In this document: positions 9,350-19,034 of the stretch, in pieces
How positions within the stretch are numbered: the stretch's first letter is position 1
How the letters are laid out: each line of letters begins with the position of its first letter
From: an uncultured Flavobacteriaceae bacterium
GTDB taxonomy: Bacteria > Bacteroidota > Bacteroidia > Flavobacteriales > Flavobacteriaceae
Length of the DNA stretch: 64,000 nucleotides
Assembly: GCA_947500575.1 (NCBI GenBank)
Contig: CANMSI010000002.1
Span: 978,554-1,042,553, forward strand
Direction of reading: 5' to 3'
Program-made: the position numbers and the translations under genes
The notes under the pieces: generated by a model
The model's database searches: none
What the model saw: only the letters and a program-made list of their open reading frames with translations
What the model was told of the DNA's origin: nothing

Positions 9350-9877
9350 ATGAAAAAAAAACATCGAAAAATATTTTACCCAACAATTTTCATTTTAGGA
9401 TTGTTTTCTATGGTTTGGCAAATATCCATATACCAGAACACCATCATTGATTTACCAATTTTATTCGGGATTATCTTAATTGTGGGAATCATAACGTTTT
9501 TAGTTGGCTATAAAAAATATGGGAAAACCTATAAGTATAGTGGAATTGGACTTTATTTTTATTCTTTTTTGCACTATCTATGTGGATATGGATTTTTAGC
9601 TTGTTCCGTCTTTACTTTAACGAATTATTATTTAGCGGACAAAACGCCTATTAAAAAAACGTTTGAAATTGTTGAGCGGACCTGGTTGCTGGGAAGTAAA
9701 TACCATAGAGATGAAAAACAACCTGCCTTCAAAATAAACTATGATAAAAAATTAAAACAATTAGTTTTCCCTCATAAGTACTACAAAAATATGGCATTAT
9801 ATAAAAATGTGGAATTGGAAGTTAGAGAAGGTTTTTTCGGATTTGATATTTTGGTAAATAAAAAACTAACCTATTGA
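9350..9877 (+). CDS. Three-helix membrane protein of unknown function
   Basis: This 175-residue protein has a basic start (MKKKHRK) and likely membrane helices at about residues 8-27, 33-52 and 64-91. A hydrophilic C-terminal half with alternating charged and aromatic residues follows. No known domain is recognised. It is a stand-alone plus-strand gene, with spacers of 158 bp before and 185 bp after. The next spacer contains acgttggctagc, another motif of the cassette-like borders of this region. Confidence 0.6.
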   Translation: MKKKHRKIFYPTIFILGLFSMVWQISIYQNTIIDLPILFGIILIVGIITFLVGYKKYGKTYKYSGIGLYFYSFLHYLCGYGFLACSVFTLTNYYLADKTPIKKTFEIVERTWLLGSKYHRDEKQPAFKINYDKKLKQLVFPHKYYKNMALYKNVELEVREGFFGFDILVNKKLTY

Positions 9878-10062
9878 CTCAGAAAAAACGTTGGCTAGCA
9901 ATATCTAAAAACAATACGGCTTAGTTACTTAATTTATAAACCAAGAATACGGTTAAACCTTTAGCATTTTGCCTGGAGTCTTACGAAAATTAAACCTTAG
10001 TTTGCTCTCTTACTATTCTATAGGTACACCGTATAAAGTATAAACAACCAATTATAAAAAAT

Positions 10063-12489
10063 ATGAAAAATTCCATAGTCACTTTCAGTTTATTGCTTTT
10101 AATATCATATGCTGTAAATGCGCAATGGAGCAACCGATATCCAAAAGTAGATGGATATGGTCATCATGTCTATTTGGAAGGGTATGAACTGCCTGTTCTA
10201 AATTCAGGCCCAACAGATCCCGCTCCATCCCCCTTGAACAATCAAGTTGTTTTTTCAGCTAAAGGTTGGCTGTGGATAATGAATCTTGAAACTTCTGAAG
10301 CGGAAAGGATAACGTTTTCTCCTGATCTTGATTCTAGACCAAATTGGTCACCAGATGGAAACAAAATAGTTTTTGTTAGAGATAACTCCTTGAACACACA
10401 TTTGGTTCTTTTAGACTTAAATGCAAAGAAAGAGACCGTACTTGTAAACTCCAATGCTTTGGACTTAGATCCTATTTTTTCTGCAGATGGAAACTTTGTG
10501 TATTACTCATCCGCAAAGAACGGTTCATTCGACCTTTGGAAAATAAATCTTGCAACACTAGAAAATACCATTTTAAGTAGAGAAAACAGCCTTGAGCGTC
10601 TCCCAGTTCCAACACTGGAAGGTGATCAAATTGTTTATCTTCGTAAAAAGGGGTTTTCTTATGATTCCATTGAATTGTTAGATTTAGAAACCAACACTAG
10701 CACTCCGCTGATTGAAGAGAATTTTACATCTCAAGCTGCTTTTTCATTATCAAAAGACAACACTACATTGGCATATACATGGCCAAATGGGGATGATTAT
10801 GAGCTTCACTTATTGAACATTGCAATTCCAGAAAGCAAAATGCTTCTTACCAAAAGTAAAGGGCTGCCCTTATCACCAAAATTTAGCGCTGACGGTAAAT
10901 GGGTCTATTTTTCTGAAAACAATAAAAGAGAATCTTCAGAAATGAAGCGAATCTCCGTAAATGGTGGTTTGCCAGAATTACTATCCATTAGTAAATGGAA
11001 ATGGGGCACTACAACTGGAAAACTAAAAATAACCAGCCGAGTAGACGGAAAAATAGAAGCTGTAAGAATGAGTATTACGGATGCAAATGGACATCCTATT
11101 ATTCCAGAGTCTGGTAGTATACATTCTGAAGGACAAAATGGAATTGTTTTTTTCTACTCCCCTGGAGAAATTGAAGTGGAAGCAGCAGTGGGCAACTTGA
11201 CGATTACAGCGGTACATGGTTTTTCTACAATTCCACAAGTTAAAGAAATTAAACTGGAAGAAGGTACTACCGAAACGGAGATGAATCTAAACCGAATTTG
11301 GAATGCGAATAACGAAGGTTGGTACGCCGCCGACACCCATTTTCATCTTAATTATGGAGGCACTAGTCAATTAGATCCTGAAGATATACTTGTAGACCTT
11401 AAAGCAGAAGAAATAGATTTTGGTTTTCCATTGGTTGCCAACCTCGGCAATCGGTTTCTTGGGCAACGCCTTTTTGGCTGGCAAAATGCTGAGCAACCCA
11501 TCTTATCTTTTGGACAAGAAATACGTTCTCATTTTTTAGGTCATCTAAATCTTATAGGTACTCCAGAATTATATTGGCCTTGGGTTTGGGGACCGCGATA
11601 TGATATATATGGAGCAGATGATAGACTGAATGCAGAGCCACTTCGGTTTGCCCAAGAACAAGGTGGATTAGGAGGTTACGTTCATCCTGTTCCTATCAAA
11701 GATCCTTTCAAAGAAAATGGTGGCAAGTATGTTCCTATTGGATTAGTAGCAGATGCTGTTATGGAAGAGGTGGATATGTTAGAAATTGGATGTCTATGGA
11801 CCGATGAAATTGGGACAGCAGCCTTATGGCACGAATTTCTAAATCTTGGCATTCCGATTGCCTTATCTGCCGGTAGCGATGTTATGAACGATCTTTATCG
11901 CACCATGGCCATTGGAGCAACACGCGTATATGTAAAACCACAAGGAGAACCCACTTTAGAGCGTTACTTAAAAGCACTAAAAGAAGGAAGGAGTTTTGTG
12001 AGCAATGGTCCGCAACTTGTATTCTCAGTAGCAGATTATGAAGTGGGAGAAGCTATCAAATCAACTAAAAAGAAAGCTAAATGGAAATTGGAAGTGCATT
12101 CTCCAGTTCCTTATGAAAAGGTAGAACTATTCGTTAATGGAGTTGTCATTGAGACAAAAAGAAGTAAGAATGGAAATAGTGAAATTTACAATGGTTCTAT
12201 TGAAATTCCTAAAGGTGGGTGGATAACCGCTAGAGTATCTGGTAGTACCTCTGAATGGCCTATGATGGACAGTTATGCATTCGCCGAGAGTTCACCTATC
12301 TGGATTGATGCAATTGGTAGCACTATGCCCAATGCTAAAATAGATGCAGCAAAAAAACTTCTTAAAATATTAGAAACCTCAGAGGAAAGAATGAAACAAG
12401 GCTATGGAGATCATAAAATACCTAATTTACTGAACCACTTTTCTAAGGCAAAGGAGAAATTGCAAAATATTGTAGCAGAAAACGAGTGA
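10063..12489 (+). CDS. CehA/McbA-family metallohydrolase with TolB-like beta-propeller
   Basis: The 808-residue exported protein has a signal peptide (residues 1-20, ending AVNAQ). Residues about 45-310 form WD40-like/TolB repeats, with recurring PDGxxIVFxR, ADGNFVYYSS and ADGKWVYFSEN blades. From about residue 415 a PHP-type domain of the CehA/McbA family begins at the metal-binding AADTHFHLN (near 420), with further ligands in GGYVHPVP (near 539) and LSAGSDVMND (near 602). CehA and McbA are carbaryl hydrolases, but most family members have unknown substrates. The C-terminal part has a beta-sandwich (ELFVNG) typical of this family. In-frame coding-like sequence continues past its stop; see the remnant entry at 12490. 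Confidence 0.85.
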   Translation: MKNSIVTFSLLLLISYAVNAQWSNRYPKVDGYGHHVYLEGYELPVLNSGPTDPAPSPLNNQVVFSAKGWLWIMNLETSEAERITFSPDLDSRPNWSPDGNKIVFVRDNSLNTHLVLLDLNAKKETVLVNSNALDLDPIFSADGNFVYYSSAKNGSFDLWKINLATLENTILSRENSLERLPVPTLEGDQIVYLRKKGFSYDSIELLDLETNTSTPLIEENFTSQAAFSLSKDNTTLAYTWPNGDDYELHLLNIAIPESKMLLTKSKGLPLSPKFSADGKWVYFSENNKRESSEMKRISVNGGLPELLSISKWKWGTTTGKLKITSRVDGKIEAVRMSITDANGHPIIPESGSIHSEGQNGIVFFYSPGEIEVEAAVGNLTITAVHGFSTIPQVKEIKLEEGTTETEMNLNRIWNANNEGWYAADTHFHLNYGGTSQLDPEDILVDLKAEEIDFGFPLVANLGNRFLGQRLFGWQNAEQPILSFGQEIRSHFLGHLNLIGTPELYWPWVWGPRYDIYGADDRLNAEPLRFAQEQGGLGGYVHPVPIKDPFKENGGKYVPIGLVADAVMEEVDMLEIGCLWTDEIGTAALWHEFLNLGIPIALSAGSDVMNDLYRTMAIGATRVYVKPQGEPTLERYLKALKEGRSFVSNGPQLVFSVADYEVGEAIKSTKKKAKWKLEVHSPVPYEKVELFVNGVVIETKRSKNGNSEIYNGSIEIPKGGWITARVSGSTSEWPMMDSYAFAESSPIWIDAIGSTMPNAKIDAAKKLLKILETSEERMKQGYGDHKIPNLLNHFSKAKEKLQNIVAENE

Positions 12490-12585
12490 TACGGATTTTC
12501 AGTTGGGAATGTACAGGCAAAGTTTGGTTATAACCCACAATTATTCAAAGACGAAACCGTTGTGCAACATTTAAAAAATATATAG
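12490..12585 (+). pseudogene. Short coding remnant (31 codons) directly after the CehA-like gene
   Basis: Immediately after the TGA at 12487-12489, the same frame stays open for 31 codons to TAG at 12583-12585 and reads like a natural protein end: FSVGNVQAKFGYNPQLF, then KDETVVQHLKNI. It has no start codon of its own. It could be the tail of a deleted gene left behind when this region was rearranged, or the former C-terminus of the CehA-like protein cut off by a nonsense change. The ending cgttgtgcaac resembles cassette-border motifs elsewhere. Confidence 0.35.
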
Positions 12586-12594
12586 AAAATAGGA

Positions 12595-13371
12595 ATGTTA
12601 CTCGATACTATAGAATATATAAGCATAGAGAACCAAACAACTAGTTTTCCGAAACATTTTCACGAAACTTTTTGTATTTCTCTTATTCATAAGGGTATTG
12701 AACAAATTGATTTTGAAAATCAAAGTCTTTTCACGGAAGCCGGTAGCATCTCCATTACAAATCCGTACGAAGTGCATTCCAATCCACTTATTGATAATGA
12801 CTCTTTTTTGAAGTTTGATACTATTTACGTACCTAATAACGTAATGAAGTTTCTATTGAATGGAAGAAACATTAAGTTTATAAACCGTCAAATAACAAAT
12901 CAAAAAGCGAACAGCTTGTTTTTGGAGCTCAAAGAAGTTTTGGACACCAAAAATGATGCTATAATTGAGTTTCACCTATCAAATTTTGCGAAAACCTTGG
13001 AACGGTATTCCCACGAAAATAATAGTGATTATTCCGGATTAAACTTTAGTAGTTATCATCAAATTAACCACTATATTGAAAATCATATTTATGATAAATT
13101 TTCTTTGATTGAATTAGCAGAAATAGCAAATATTAATAAATTCGGATTTTCAAAGAAATTCAAGATATTAACTGGTATGACGCCAATGAATTATGTTTTA
13201 ATGCGGAAAATATTTTCTAGCAAAACACTAATCAAATCAAATTGGGAACTTACAGAAATAGCCTATCAATACAACTTCACAGATATGGCTCATTTTTCTA
13301 AAACCTTTAAGCGTTTTATTGGAATCTCACCCAAAAAATATAAGGAAAGTATCCAGGCTAAAATCAAATGA
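12595..13371 (+). CDS. AraC-family transcriptional regulator
   Basis: The 258-residue protein has an N-terminal cupin-like AraC ligand domain (about 1-145, with FPKHFHETFCISLIHKG and GSISITNPYEVHSN). Two C-terminal helix-turn-helix motifs occupy about 155-255, including LIELAEIANINKFGFSKKFK and the second HTH in WELTEIAYQYNFTDMAHFSKTFKRFIGISPKKYK. It is a DNA-binding regulator, probably of a nearby gene such as the S41 peptidase that starts 61 bp downstream. Its inducer is unknown. Confidence 0.9.
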   Translation: MLLDTIEYISIENQTTSFPKHFHETFCISLIHKGIEQIDFENQSLFTEAGSISITNPYEVHSNPLIDNDSFLKFDTIYVPNNVMKFLLNGRNIKFINRQITNQKANSLFLELKEVLDTKNDAIIEFHLSNFAKTLERYSHENNSDYSGLNFSSYHQINHYIENHIYDKFSLIELAEIANINKFGFSKKFKILTGMTPMNYVLMRKIFSSKTLIKSNWELTEIAYQYNFTDMAHFSKTFKRFIGISPKKYKESIQAKIK

Positions 13372-13406
13372 CCAATATTATACAAGTCGTTAAAATCATA
13401 TAAAAT

Positions 13407-13414
13407 TACTTTTG
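13407..13414 (+). promoter_or_regulatory. Bacteroidota -7 box TACTTTTG before the S41 peptidase gene
   Basis: TACTTTTG fits the Bacteroidota -7 consensus TAnnTTTG exactly and lies 18 bp before the ATG, predicting a short leader of about ten nucleotides. A clear -33 TTG at ideal spacing is not visible, so the promoter may need an activator such as the AraC regulator just upstream. Confidence 0.45.
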
Positions 13415-13431
13415 GTTAAAATAATAGCCAA

Positions 13432-14955
13432 ATGAAAAAAGCAGCCTATTTATCCTTTATTCTTGTTATTCTATCTAATCTAGTATTCTCCCAATCTATA
13501 GATGAACCATTTTCCCAAAAAAAAATGCGGAAAGATTTAGAAGTTTTTAAAAGCACGCGCATCGAAGCCAATTCCGGACTTTATAAGTACAGAACAAAAG
13601 AACAAATAGACAGTATTTACAGCTGGGCTGAACGTGAAATAGGGCAATCTTCTTCGTATCGCGATTTTTATAACATTATTTGTAAGCTAACTGATTTTGA
13701 GGGGAGTTCACATAACAATACAGATTTTTCTAAAAAACACTTGAATAGCTTAGAAGAAGAAACGAGCGGGTACTTTCCTTATCCTATAAAATGGATTAAT
13801 GGTAAATGGCTTTTAAACTTTAAGGGAGGAATAATTCCGCTTGGCTCGGAAATCGAAGAAATAAACGATATTCCAATGCCAGAAATCATATCTAATTTAT
13901 ATAAATACTACACTACCGATGGCCAAAATTTAACTGGAAAAAGAGTGGGGATTAGAGGTGCATTCCCAAAATATTTTCGTTTGAATTATGGACTTGTAGA
14001 GCAATTTAAAGTAACCTATAGGGTACCAGGTTCGGATACCTTAGCTAGCAATAATTTAAAGAGCATAGGGTACAATGATTATAAAAAAAACGTCAATAAA
14101 ATGTATTCTTTACCCATAGATAAATTCTATTATGCAGAATCAAAAAATGGCCAAAAATATAGTTATGAGCAGATAGATGCTTCCACAGCTCTTCTAACAA
14201 TTTATACTTTTTCGATGGGAAATGAAACTACGGAAGAACACAAAACCTACTGCGCTTTTCTAGAAAGTACATTTTCTACTATTAAAACTGAAAACATTAA
14301 GAATCTAATTGTAGATATTCGTTTTAATGGCGGGGGAACAGACCCAAACGATTTGGTTACCTATTCGTACCTAACACAAAGGAATTTTCAAGAAAATAAG
14401 GAAGCTTGGATTCGCTTTAAAAAAATACCTCAACTAAAGTATATCTACTCTAAAGTACCAAGGTTTTTAAGACCCTTAGGCGTTGGAAAATATAACAAAA
14501 TGCTTACCGAAGACTTTTATATTGAAAGAGACAATGGTCTATACCAAGGTCCGTTGAGTAGAGATCAAGAAATAAGGAAACCAAACAAAAATGCTTTTAC
14601 TGGTACTATTTATTTACTAATAAGCCCTCAAGTTGCATCAGCAGGGAGTTTATTCGCTGCAATGGTCGCAGGAAATGAAAATACCATAGTCATTGGAGAA
14701 GAAACCTTGGGAGGTTACTATGGGCATAACGGTCATACCCCCATAGGTTACATTTTACCGAAATCAAAGATTGAAACATTCTTTTCGGTTGTAAACTTGG
14801 AACAAGATGTTCCAAAAAAAGCGAATCAAAGGTACAATCGAGGTATTATTCCTGACATTAATGTAACTCAAACTTATGAGGATTATATATTACAAAAAGA
14901 TGCACAAATGGATTTTACGCTTAAATTGATAGCCAACAATCTAAAAGAAAAATAA
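13432..14955 (+). CDS. Exported S41-family peptidase
   Basis: The 507-residue protein has a signal peptide (residues 1-20, ending LVFSQ). The C-terminal half carries the S41 (C-terminal processing/tricorn-like) core: IVDIRFNGGGTDPNDL, then the nucleophile serine in SPQVASAGSLFAAM (near residue 403), followed by GEETLGGYYG and GIIPDI. No PDZ domain is evident. Bacteroidota contain many exported S41 proteins of this size with unknown substrates. It lies directly downstream of, and in the same direction as, an AraC regulator, with its own -7 box. Confidence 0.85.
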   Translation: MKKAAYLSFILVILSNLVFSQSIDEPFSQKKMRKDLEVFKSTRIEANSGLYKYRTKEQIDSIYSWAEREIGQSSSYRDFYNIICKLTDFEGSSHNNTDFSKKHLNSLEEETSGYFPYPIKWINGKWLLNFKGGIIPLGSEIEEINDIPMPEIISNLYKYYTTDGQNLTGKRVGIRGAFPKYFRLNYGLVEQFKVTYRVPGSDTLASNNLKSIGYNDYKKNVNKMYSLPIDKFYYAESKNGQKYSYEQIDASTALLTIYTFSMGNETTEEHKTYCAFLESTFSTIKTENIKNLIVDIRFNGGGTDPNDLVTYSYLTQRNFQENKEAWIRFKKIPQLKYIYSKVPRFLRPLGVGKYNKMLTEDFYIERDNGLYQGPLSRDQEIRKPNKNAFTGTIYLLISPQVASAGSLFAAMVAGNENTIVIGEETLGGYYGHNGHTPIGYILPKSKIETFFSVVNLEQDVPKKANQRYNRGIIPDINVTQTYEDYILQKDAQMDFTLKLIANNLKEK

Positions 14956-15122
14956 AAAATTGTGCTTGCACCACCTTAAATTTAGTCCTAGTTCCCTCCT
15001 ATTTTCAAATTTCTTATTTTTAACAAGCCAGATTTCTACATCCCACTGTTCTTACCAACCATGCGGATAAGTAGAAATCATAGCCTGTACATTAGCGTTC
15101 ATGAATTCAAAATCAAATCAAA

Positions 15123-15494
15123 ATGAAAGTTACAGCTGAGAAAAATGAAAAGGTTGCCAATATGATATTTGCATCTATTTATCCTCTTTACTTGAATAGA
15201 TTGGTAAAAAATGGGAGAACAAAAGAAGAACTAGACCAAGTAATTAAATGGTTTACGGGTTATGATCAAGATACTTTACAAGCACTTATTGATGAAAAGG
15301 TAACTTTTGGAACATTTTTTCAAAAAGCGAAAATACATGCTAACGCACACTTGATTAAAGGAGTTGTTTGTGGTTATCGAATTGAAGAAATAGAAGATGA
15401 ATTTGAATTGTATAAACAATGTAGACGTATGGAAAAGCTGATTGATGAATTGGCAAGGGGACGTAAAATGGAAAAAATTTTGCGTAAAGTGTAA
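15123..15494 (+). CDS. DUF2200 family protein
   Basis: The 123-residue cytoplasmic protein matches the DUF2200 family along its length: KVANMIFASIYPLYLNRLVKNGRTKEELDQVIKWFTGY at the N-terminus, IHPNA-like IHANAHLIKGVVCGYRIEEIEDE in the middle, and LIDELARGRKMEKILR at the end. These small all-alpha proteins are common in Bacteroidota and Firmicutes accessory regions and have no known function. It stands alone, with spacers of about 150 bp on each side. Confidence 0.88.
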   Translation: MKVTAEKNEKVANMIFASIYPLYLNRLVKNGRTKEELDQVIKWFTGYDQDTLQALIDEKVTFGTFFQKAKIHANAHLIKGVVCGYRIEEIEDEFELYKQCRRMEKLIDELARGRKMEKILRKV

Positions 15495-15645
15495 ACAAAA
15501 CAATACTGCAGTCAAAACAAATGGCCTGTAAATCAAAATAAGTATAAACAGTCTACGGTCTGTTGCCATGGACTTAGGTATTTAAACTCCTACTCTCTGG
15601 ATGCAAAACAGTATCAATCACTAATGAATATTAAAATCAATCAAA

Positions 15646-17463
15646 ATGAAATCAAAACTAATTACACTTTTATCACTAACACTGTTGTTGTCTTGTGCAG
15701 ATGAGGCAACAAAACCGGCTCCATCAAATGATAAAATTTCAGAGGTAGAAAAAAATCTAACTGCTCCAGTATACATTGAGGGAGATGCTACGTGGACTAT
15801 TGAAGAGAGAATGAAACATTACGGTGTTCCTGGAGTTAGTATTGCAGTCATAAATGAAGGGGAAATTGCATGGGTGAAAACCTACGGAATCATGGATAAA
15901 GAGAGTAAGCTTCCTGTTACTAAAAGTACATTATTCCAAGCTGCTTCTATTAGTAAACCTGTTTCTGCCTATGGGGCATTAATGTTGGTAGAGCAAGGAA
16001 AGATTGATTTAAATGCTGACATCAATAGCCAATTAAAATCATGGAAATTAGCAGAAAATGAATTTACATCCAAGAAGAAGGTAAACCTCAAAAACCTGCT
16101 TAACCATTCTGCCGGAGTTACCGTGCATGGGTTTTTAGGATATAGTCCTGATCTTCCTGTCCCATCCTTGATACAAGTATTAAACGGTGCGTCGCCTGCA
16201 AATTCCGATCCGGCAATTGTAGATAAAACGCCCGAGGAAAGCTTTAGATATTCCGGTGGAGGATATAATATTGTTCAACAGTTAATGATGGATACAGAAA
16301 ATAAGTCATTTCCTGAAATAATGAAAGAACAGGTTTTACAACCTTTAAACATGAGCAATAGTAGTTTTAATCAGCCCCTTGAAAAGCCACAATTAGACCT
16401 AGCAGCAACGGGTTATTTGCCAGATGGAAGTATGACCAAAGGAAAGAGACACACTTATCCTGAAATGGCACCAGCGGGGTTATGGACAACTCCTGAAGAT
16501 CTTGCAAAGTTTGCTATCAATATTCAAAAGACACTGAAAGGAGAAAGTAACAAAGGATTGTCAAAAGATTTGACGAGCAAAATGCTTACCCCCTTTGTAG
16601 AAGATTTTATTGGATTAGGAATTTTTATCAATAAAAAGAAAGATCAGGTATATTTTGGCCATGGAGGCTGGAACGAAGGTTTTTCTAGTGAATTGATTGC
16701 ACATAAAGAGAAAGGATATGGAGTGGTGGTAATGATCAACTCTAATCATCCTGATTTTATTTCAGAACTTATACGTTCTGTAGCGTTGACCTATGAATGG
16801 GCTGATTATTTTCCGAGATATAAAAAGTCAGAAACGGATAGCATTTTGTCATCAAAATTTATAGGAAAATACATGGTTCGAGGATACGATTTTATTGAAG
16901 TAGTAGCGCAAAACGATCAATTAATGTATCGTGATGGTCCAGAAGAAGATCTCATTGATCTTGTTAAAGTAACAGATAGCACCTATGCAGTAAGAGATAT
17001 TGATGTCCTATTTCAGTTTAAAGAAAATCTAAAGAAAGATGCCATTGATGTAAAAGTATTGAACTCAAATACATTAAAAACTAGGTCCGTTTTCAGTAAA
17101 ATTTCGGGAGTTACAAAATTACCATTGGAGATCCTTATCGATGGAGATTTTGATCAAGCGCTAGAAAACTACAAATCCTTACAAAAGCAAGATAAAAATG
17201 ATCCTTCCGTGAATGAAAATAACCTAAACCAATTGGGGTATCGGTTTTTAGGGAAGGATAAAAATAAAGTCGCTAAAGACCTATTTAAGCTAAATATGAT
17301 GCTCTACCCAGAAAGTTCCAATGTATATGATAGCTATGCTGAAGCCTGCATGAAAATGGGAGAGAATGATCTTGCCATTACAAACTATCAAAAATCATTG
17401 GATTTAAATCCAAAAAATGACCATGCTAGAAATCAAATTGAGAAATTGAAAAAGGGTAAGTAA
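15646..17463 (+). CDS. Class C beta-lactamase-fold serine hydrolase lipoprotein with TPR tail
   Basis: The 605-residue protein has a lipoprotein signal ending LLLSC (Cys17). The beta-lactamase/penicillin-binding fold spans about 48-385, with Ser101-x-x-Lys104 in AASISKPVSA, the YxN equivalent YSGGGYN (near 202), and HGG of GHGGWNEG (near 339). A small linker domain follows, and residues about 510-600 hold TPR helices (DNDPSVNENNLNQLGYRFL and YDSYAEACMKMGENDLAITNYQKSL). Such proteins hydrolyse esters or peptides in the periplasm, and most are not antibiotic-resistance enzymes. It is a single-gene unit. Confidence 0.88.
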   Translation: MKSKLITLLSLTLLLSCADEATKPAPSNDKISEVEKNLTAPVYIEGDATWTIEERMKHYGVPGVSIAVINEGEIAWVKTYGIMDKESKLPVTKSTLFQAASISKPVSAYGALMLVEQGKIDLNADINSQLKSWKLAENEFTSKKKVNLKNLLNHSAGVTVHGFLGYSPDLPVPSLIQVLNGASPANSDPAIVDKTPEESFRYSGGGYNIVQQLMMDTENKSFPEIMKEQVLQPLNMSNSSFNQPLEKPQLDLAATGYLPDGSMTKGKRHTYPEMAPAGLWTTPEDLAKFAINIQKTLKGESNKGLSKDLTSKMLTPFVEDFIGLGIFINKKKDQVYFGHGGWNEGFSSELIAHKEKGYGVVVMINSNHPDFISELIRSVALTYEWADYFPRYKKSETDSILSSKFIGKYMVRGYDFIEVVAQNDQLMYRDGPEEDLIDLVKVTDSTYAVRDIDVLFQFKENLKKDAIDVKVLNSNTLKTRSVFSKISGVTKLPLEILIDGDFDQALENYKSLQKQDKNDPSVNENNLNQLGYRFLGKDKNKVAKDLFKLNMMLYPESSNVYDSYAEACMKMGENDLAITNYQKSLDLNPKNDHARNQIEKLKKGK

Positions 17464-17543
17464 ATATTGGATCGGATAATTCAAAAATGAAGTCGAAAAT
17501 AAACCTTATCTTAAAGTTCGTTAAGTATTGAATTTCAGGAACT

Positions 17544-17732
17544 ATGAAAATAAAACCAAAAGTTAAATGGTATAATGACCCGCAGTTTGTAGGTGCATTA
17601 CTATTCTTTTTACCGCCCCTTGGGCTCTTCGGACTTTATAAAAGTGAGGCCATAAAACCAATCTGGAAAAAAGTGGCTTCTGGGGCTTTTGCATTAGCAT
17701 GTATTATGTTATTTGCAATCTCTCGAACCTAA
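17544..17732 (+). CDS. Small two-helix membrane protein
   Basis: The 62-residue protein opens with a basic stretch and KVKWYNDPQFVGALLFFLPPLGLFGLYKS, followed by a second hydrophobic helix, ASGAFALACIMLFAI. The pattern of a W(Y)xxP start, a Pro-Pro-containing helix and a second helix is common in short Bacteroidota membrane proteins. No function is known. An ATG start 22 bp after a purine-rich stretch and good membrane topology argue that it is real. Confidence 0.6.
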   Translation: MKIKPKVKWYNDPQFVGALLFFLPPLGLFGLYKSEAIKPIWKKVASGAFALACIMLFAISRT

Positions 17733-17895
17733 TTTGAAGTTGCTTGGTCTATTCTATAGTAGGAAATAGAATGTCTGCTTGCTTCGGATGCTTATCGTAC
17801 CAGTAAGTGTATTAGCGAATTCTTATCTATCTGAATATCAATTAACGAACTTTCAATTACATTAAACCTACCCTTCACTGCAAGCGAAAACACTA

Positions 17896-18270
17896 ATGGA
17901 CAAAAAAGAAATAGCTTATAAGTATCTGCAATATCTTGAACAAGGGGATATTACAAATGTAGTTGGGTTATTTAACTCAGACGGGATAGTAGATTCACCC
18001 ATCTATGGAATAAAAAGGGCTGATGAATTTTATCAGGGACTAAACAATGATACTTTACATTCTGAATTACATTTAAAGGGCATATTTGAGCAAAGTGATG
18101 CTAACAATTTAGCACTTTACTTTACCTACAAATGGACTTTAAAAAACAAACAGCAAGTAGAATTTGATGTGGTTGATATCATAGAAATTGATATTAACAA
18201 CAAAATCAAAAAATTGAAAATAATTTATGATACTGTTCTTACAAGAGAACTAGTTGACCAGTTAAAATAA
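17896..18270 (+). CDS. SnoaL/NTF2-like protein
   Basis: The 124-residue protein fits the NTF2-like/SnoaL fold: an initial helix MDKKEIAYKYLQYLEQGDITNVVGLFNSDGIVDSPIYG, then strands with TYKWTLKNKQQVEFDVVDIIEID and a terminal amphipathic helix. This fold serves as ketosteroid isomerase-like enzymes or small-ligand binding domains. Catalytic residues cannot be assigned with confidence here. Cytoplasmic and monocistronic. Confidence 0.75.
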   Translation: MDKKEIAYKYLQYLEQGDITNVVGLFNSDGIVDSPIYGIKRADEFYQGLNNDTLHSELHLKGIFEQSDANNLALYFTYKWTLKNKQQVEFDVVDIIEIDINNKIKKLKIIYDTVLTRELVDQLK

Positions 18271-18423
18271 TCGAAAATGTTGTAAATCACAGATTGTGTT
18301 TAATTGCGTTAAATTTCCCCACTATAAATTTATATCTTTAAGACAAGGGATGGTTCTGATAGAGTACCCTCTCGCAGCAATGCCCCTTGAAAAGCATTAC
18401 CAAGCCTTCAACCAACAACTAAA

Positions 18424-19002
18424 ATGACTAGAAAAAGATTAAGAAATATTATAAAAATAGTTACTGCTATTTATCTGCTCTGTGTCTTAACTGGAGTAAC
18501 GCTACGAATTTTTGATGCTACGGAAGAACAAAAAATCTATTCAACTTTTAAGGATCTGCTACCCTTAATTTTTGCTGTACCCTTGGGGTATTTAGGTTTT
18601 TGTTTTCAAAGACGAAATAGTTTTATGAGTTCTCTTAAGTTTCTTTGGAAAAATATGATTGTAGCCGTCAATGAAGCCATTCAATATACTCATCACGAAG
18701 AAAATTCTCAAGAAGATTTCGGTGCTGTTCTTACCAGTTTGAGTGAAGTCATTGATGAGCTTAGGGGTGTATATAAAAACATTGGTGAAACAGAATCGAA
18801 TATTGGCCAGTATCCATTTGAGCCTATAAAGACTATAAACAAAGAAATTAAGAAATTAGGGTATGGTAAAATTGAAAACTCCGTTCGCGAAAAATCAAGG
18901 GATCTAATTATAGGTAATTGGCAATCCATTAGAAAAGAATTCTTACATGAATTTGACCGTTATGAACCTACCAAACCAGTAACATCGTATAAGATGGATT
19001 AA
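18424..19002 (+). CDS. Two-helix membrane protein of unknown function
   Basis: The 192-residue protein has two predicted membrane helices (about 8-28 and 44-62, the latter with LLPLIFAVPLGYLGFCFQRR). A cytoplasmic helical region of about 125 residues follows, rich in charged residues. I do not recognise the family. The 5' spacer 18271-18423 has an AT-rich element with TATCTTTA at 18333-18340, a near match to the -7 box. Confidence 0.55.
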   Translation: MTRKRLRNIIKIVTAIYLLCVLTGVTLRIFDATEEQKIYSTFKDLLPLIFAVPLGYLGFCFQRRNSFMSSLKFLWKNMIVAVNEAIQYTHHEENSQEDFGAVLTSLSEVIDELRGVYKNIGETESNIGQYPFEPIKTINKEIKKLGYGKIENSVREKSRDLIIGNWQSIRKEFLHEFDRYEPTKPVTSYKMD

Positions 19003-19034
19003 ACCTCGGCTGCTGCTAATAAAACACAGATGAA

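Noticed and set aside
15646..17463. Antibiotic-resistance beta-lactamase
   Set aside because: The SxxK and HGG motifs show the class C fold, but the long C-terminal linker and TPR tail place it among general serine hydrolases, not resistance enzymes.
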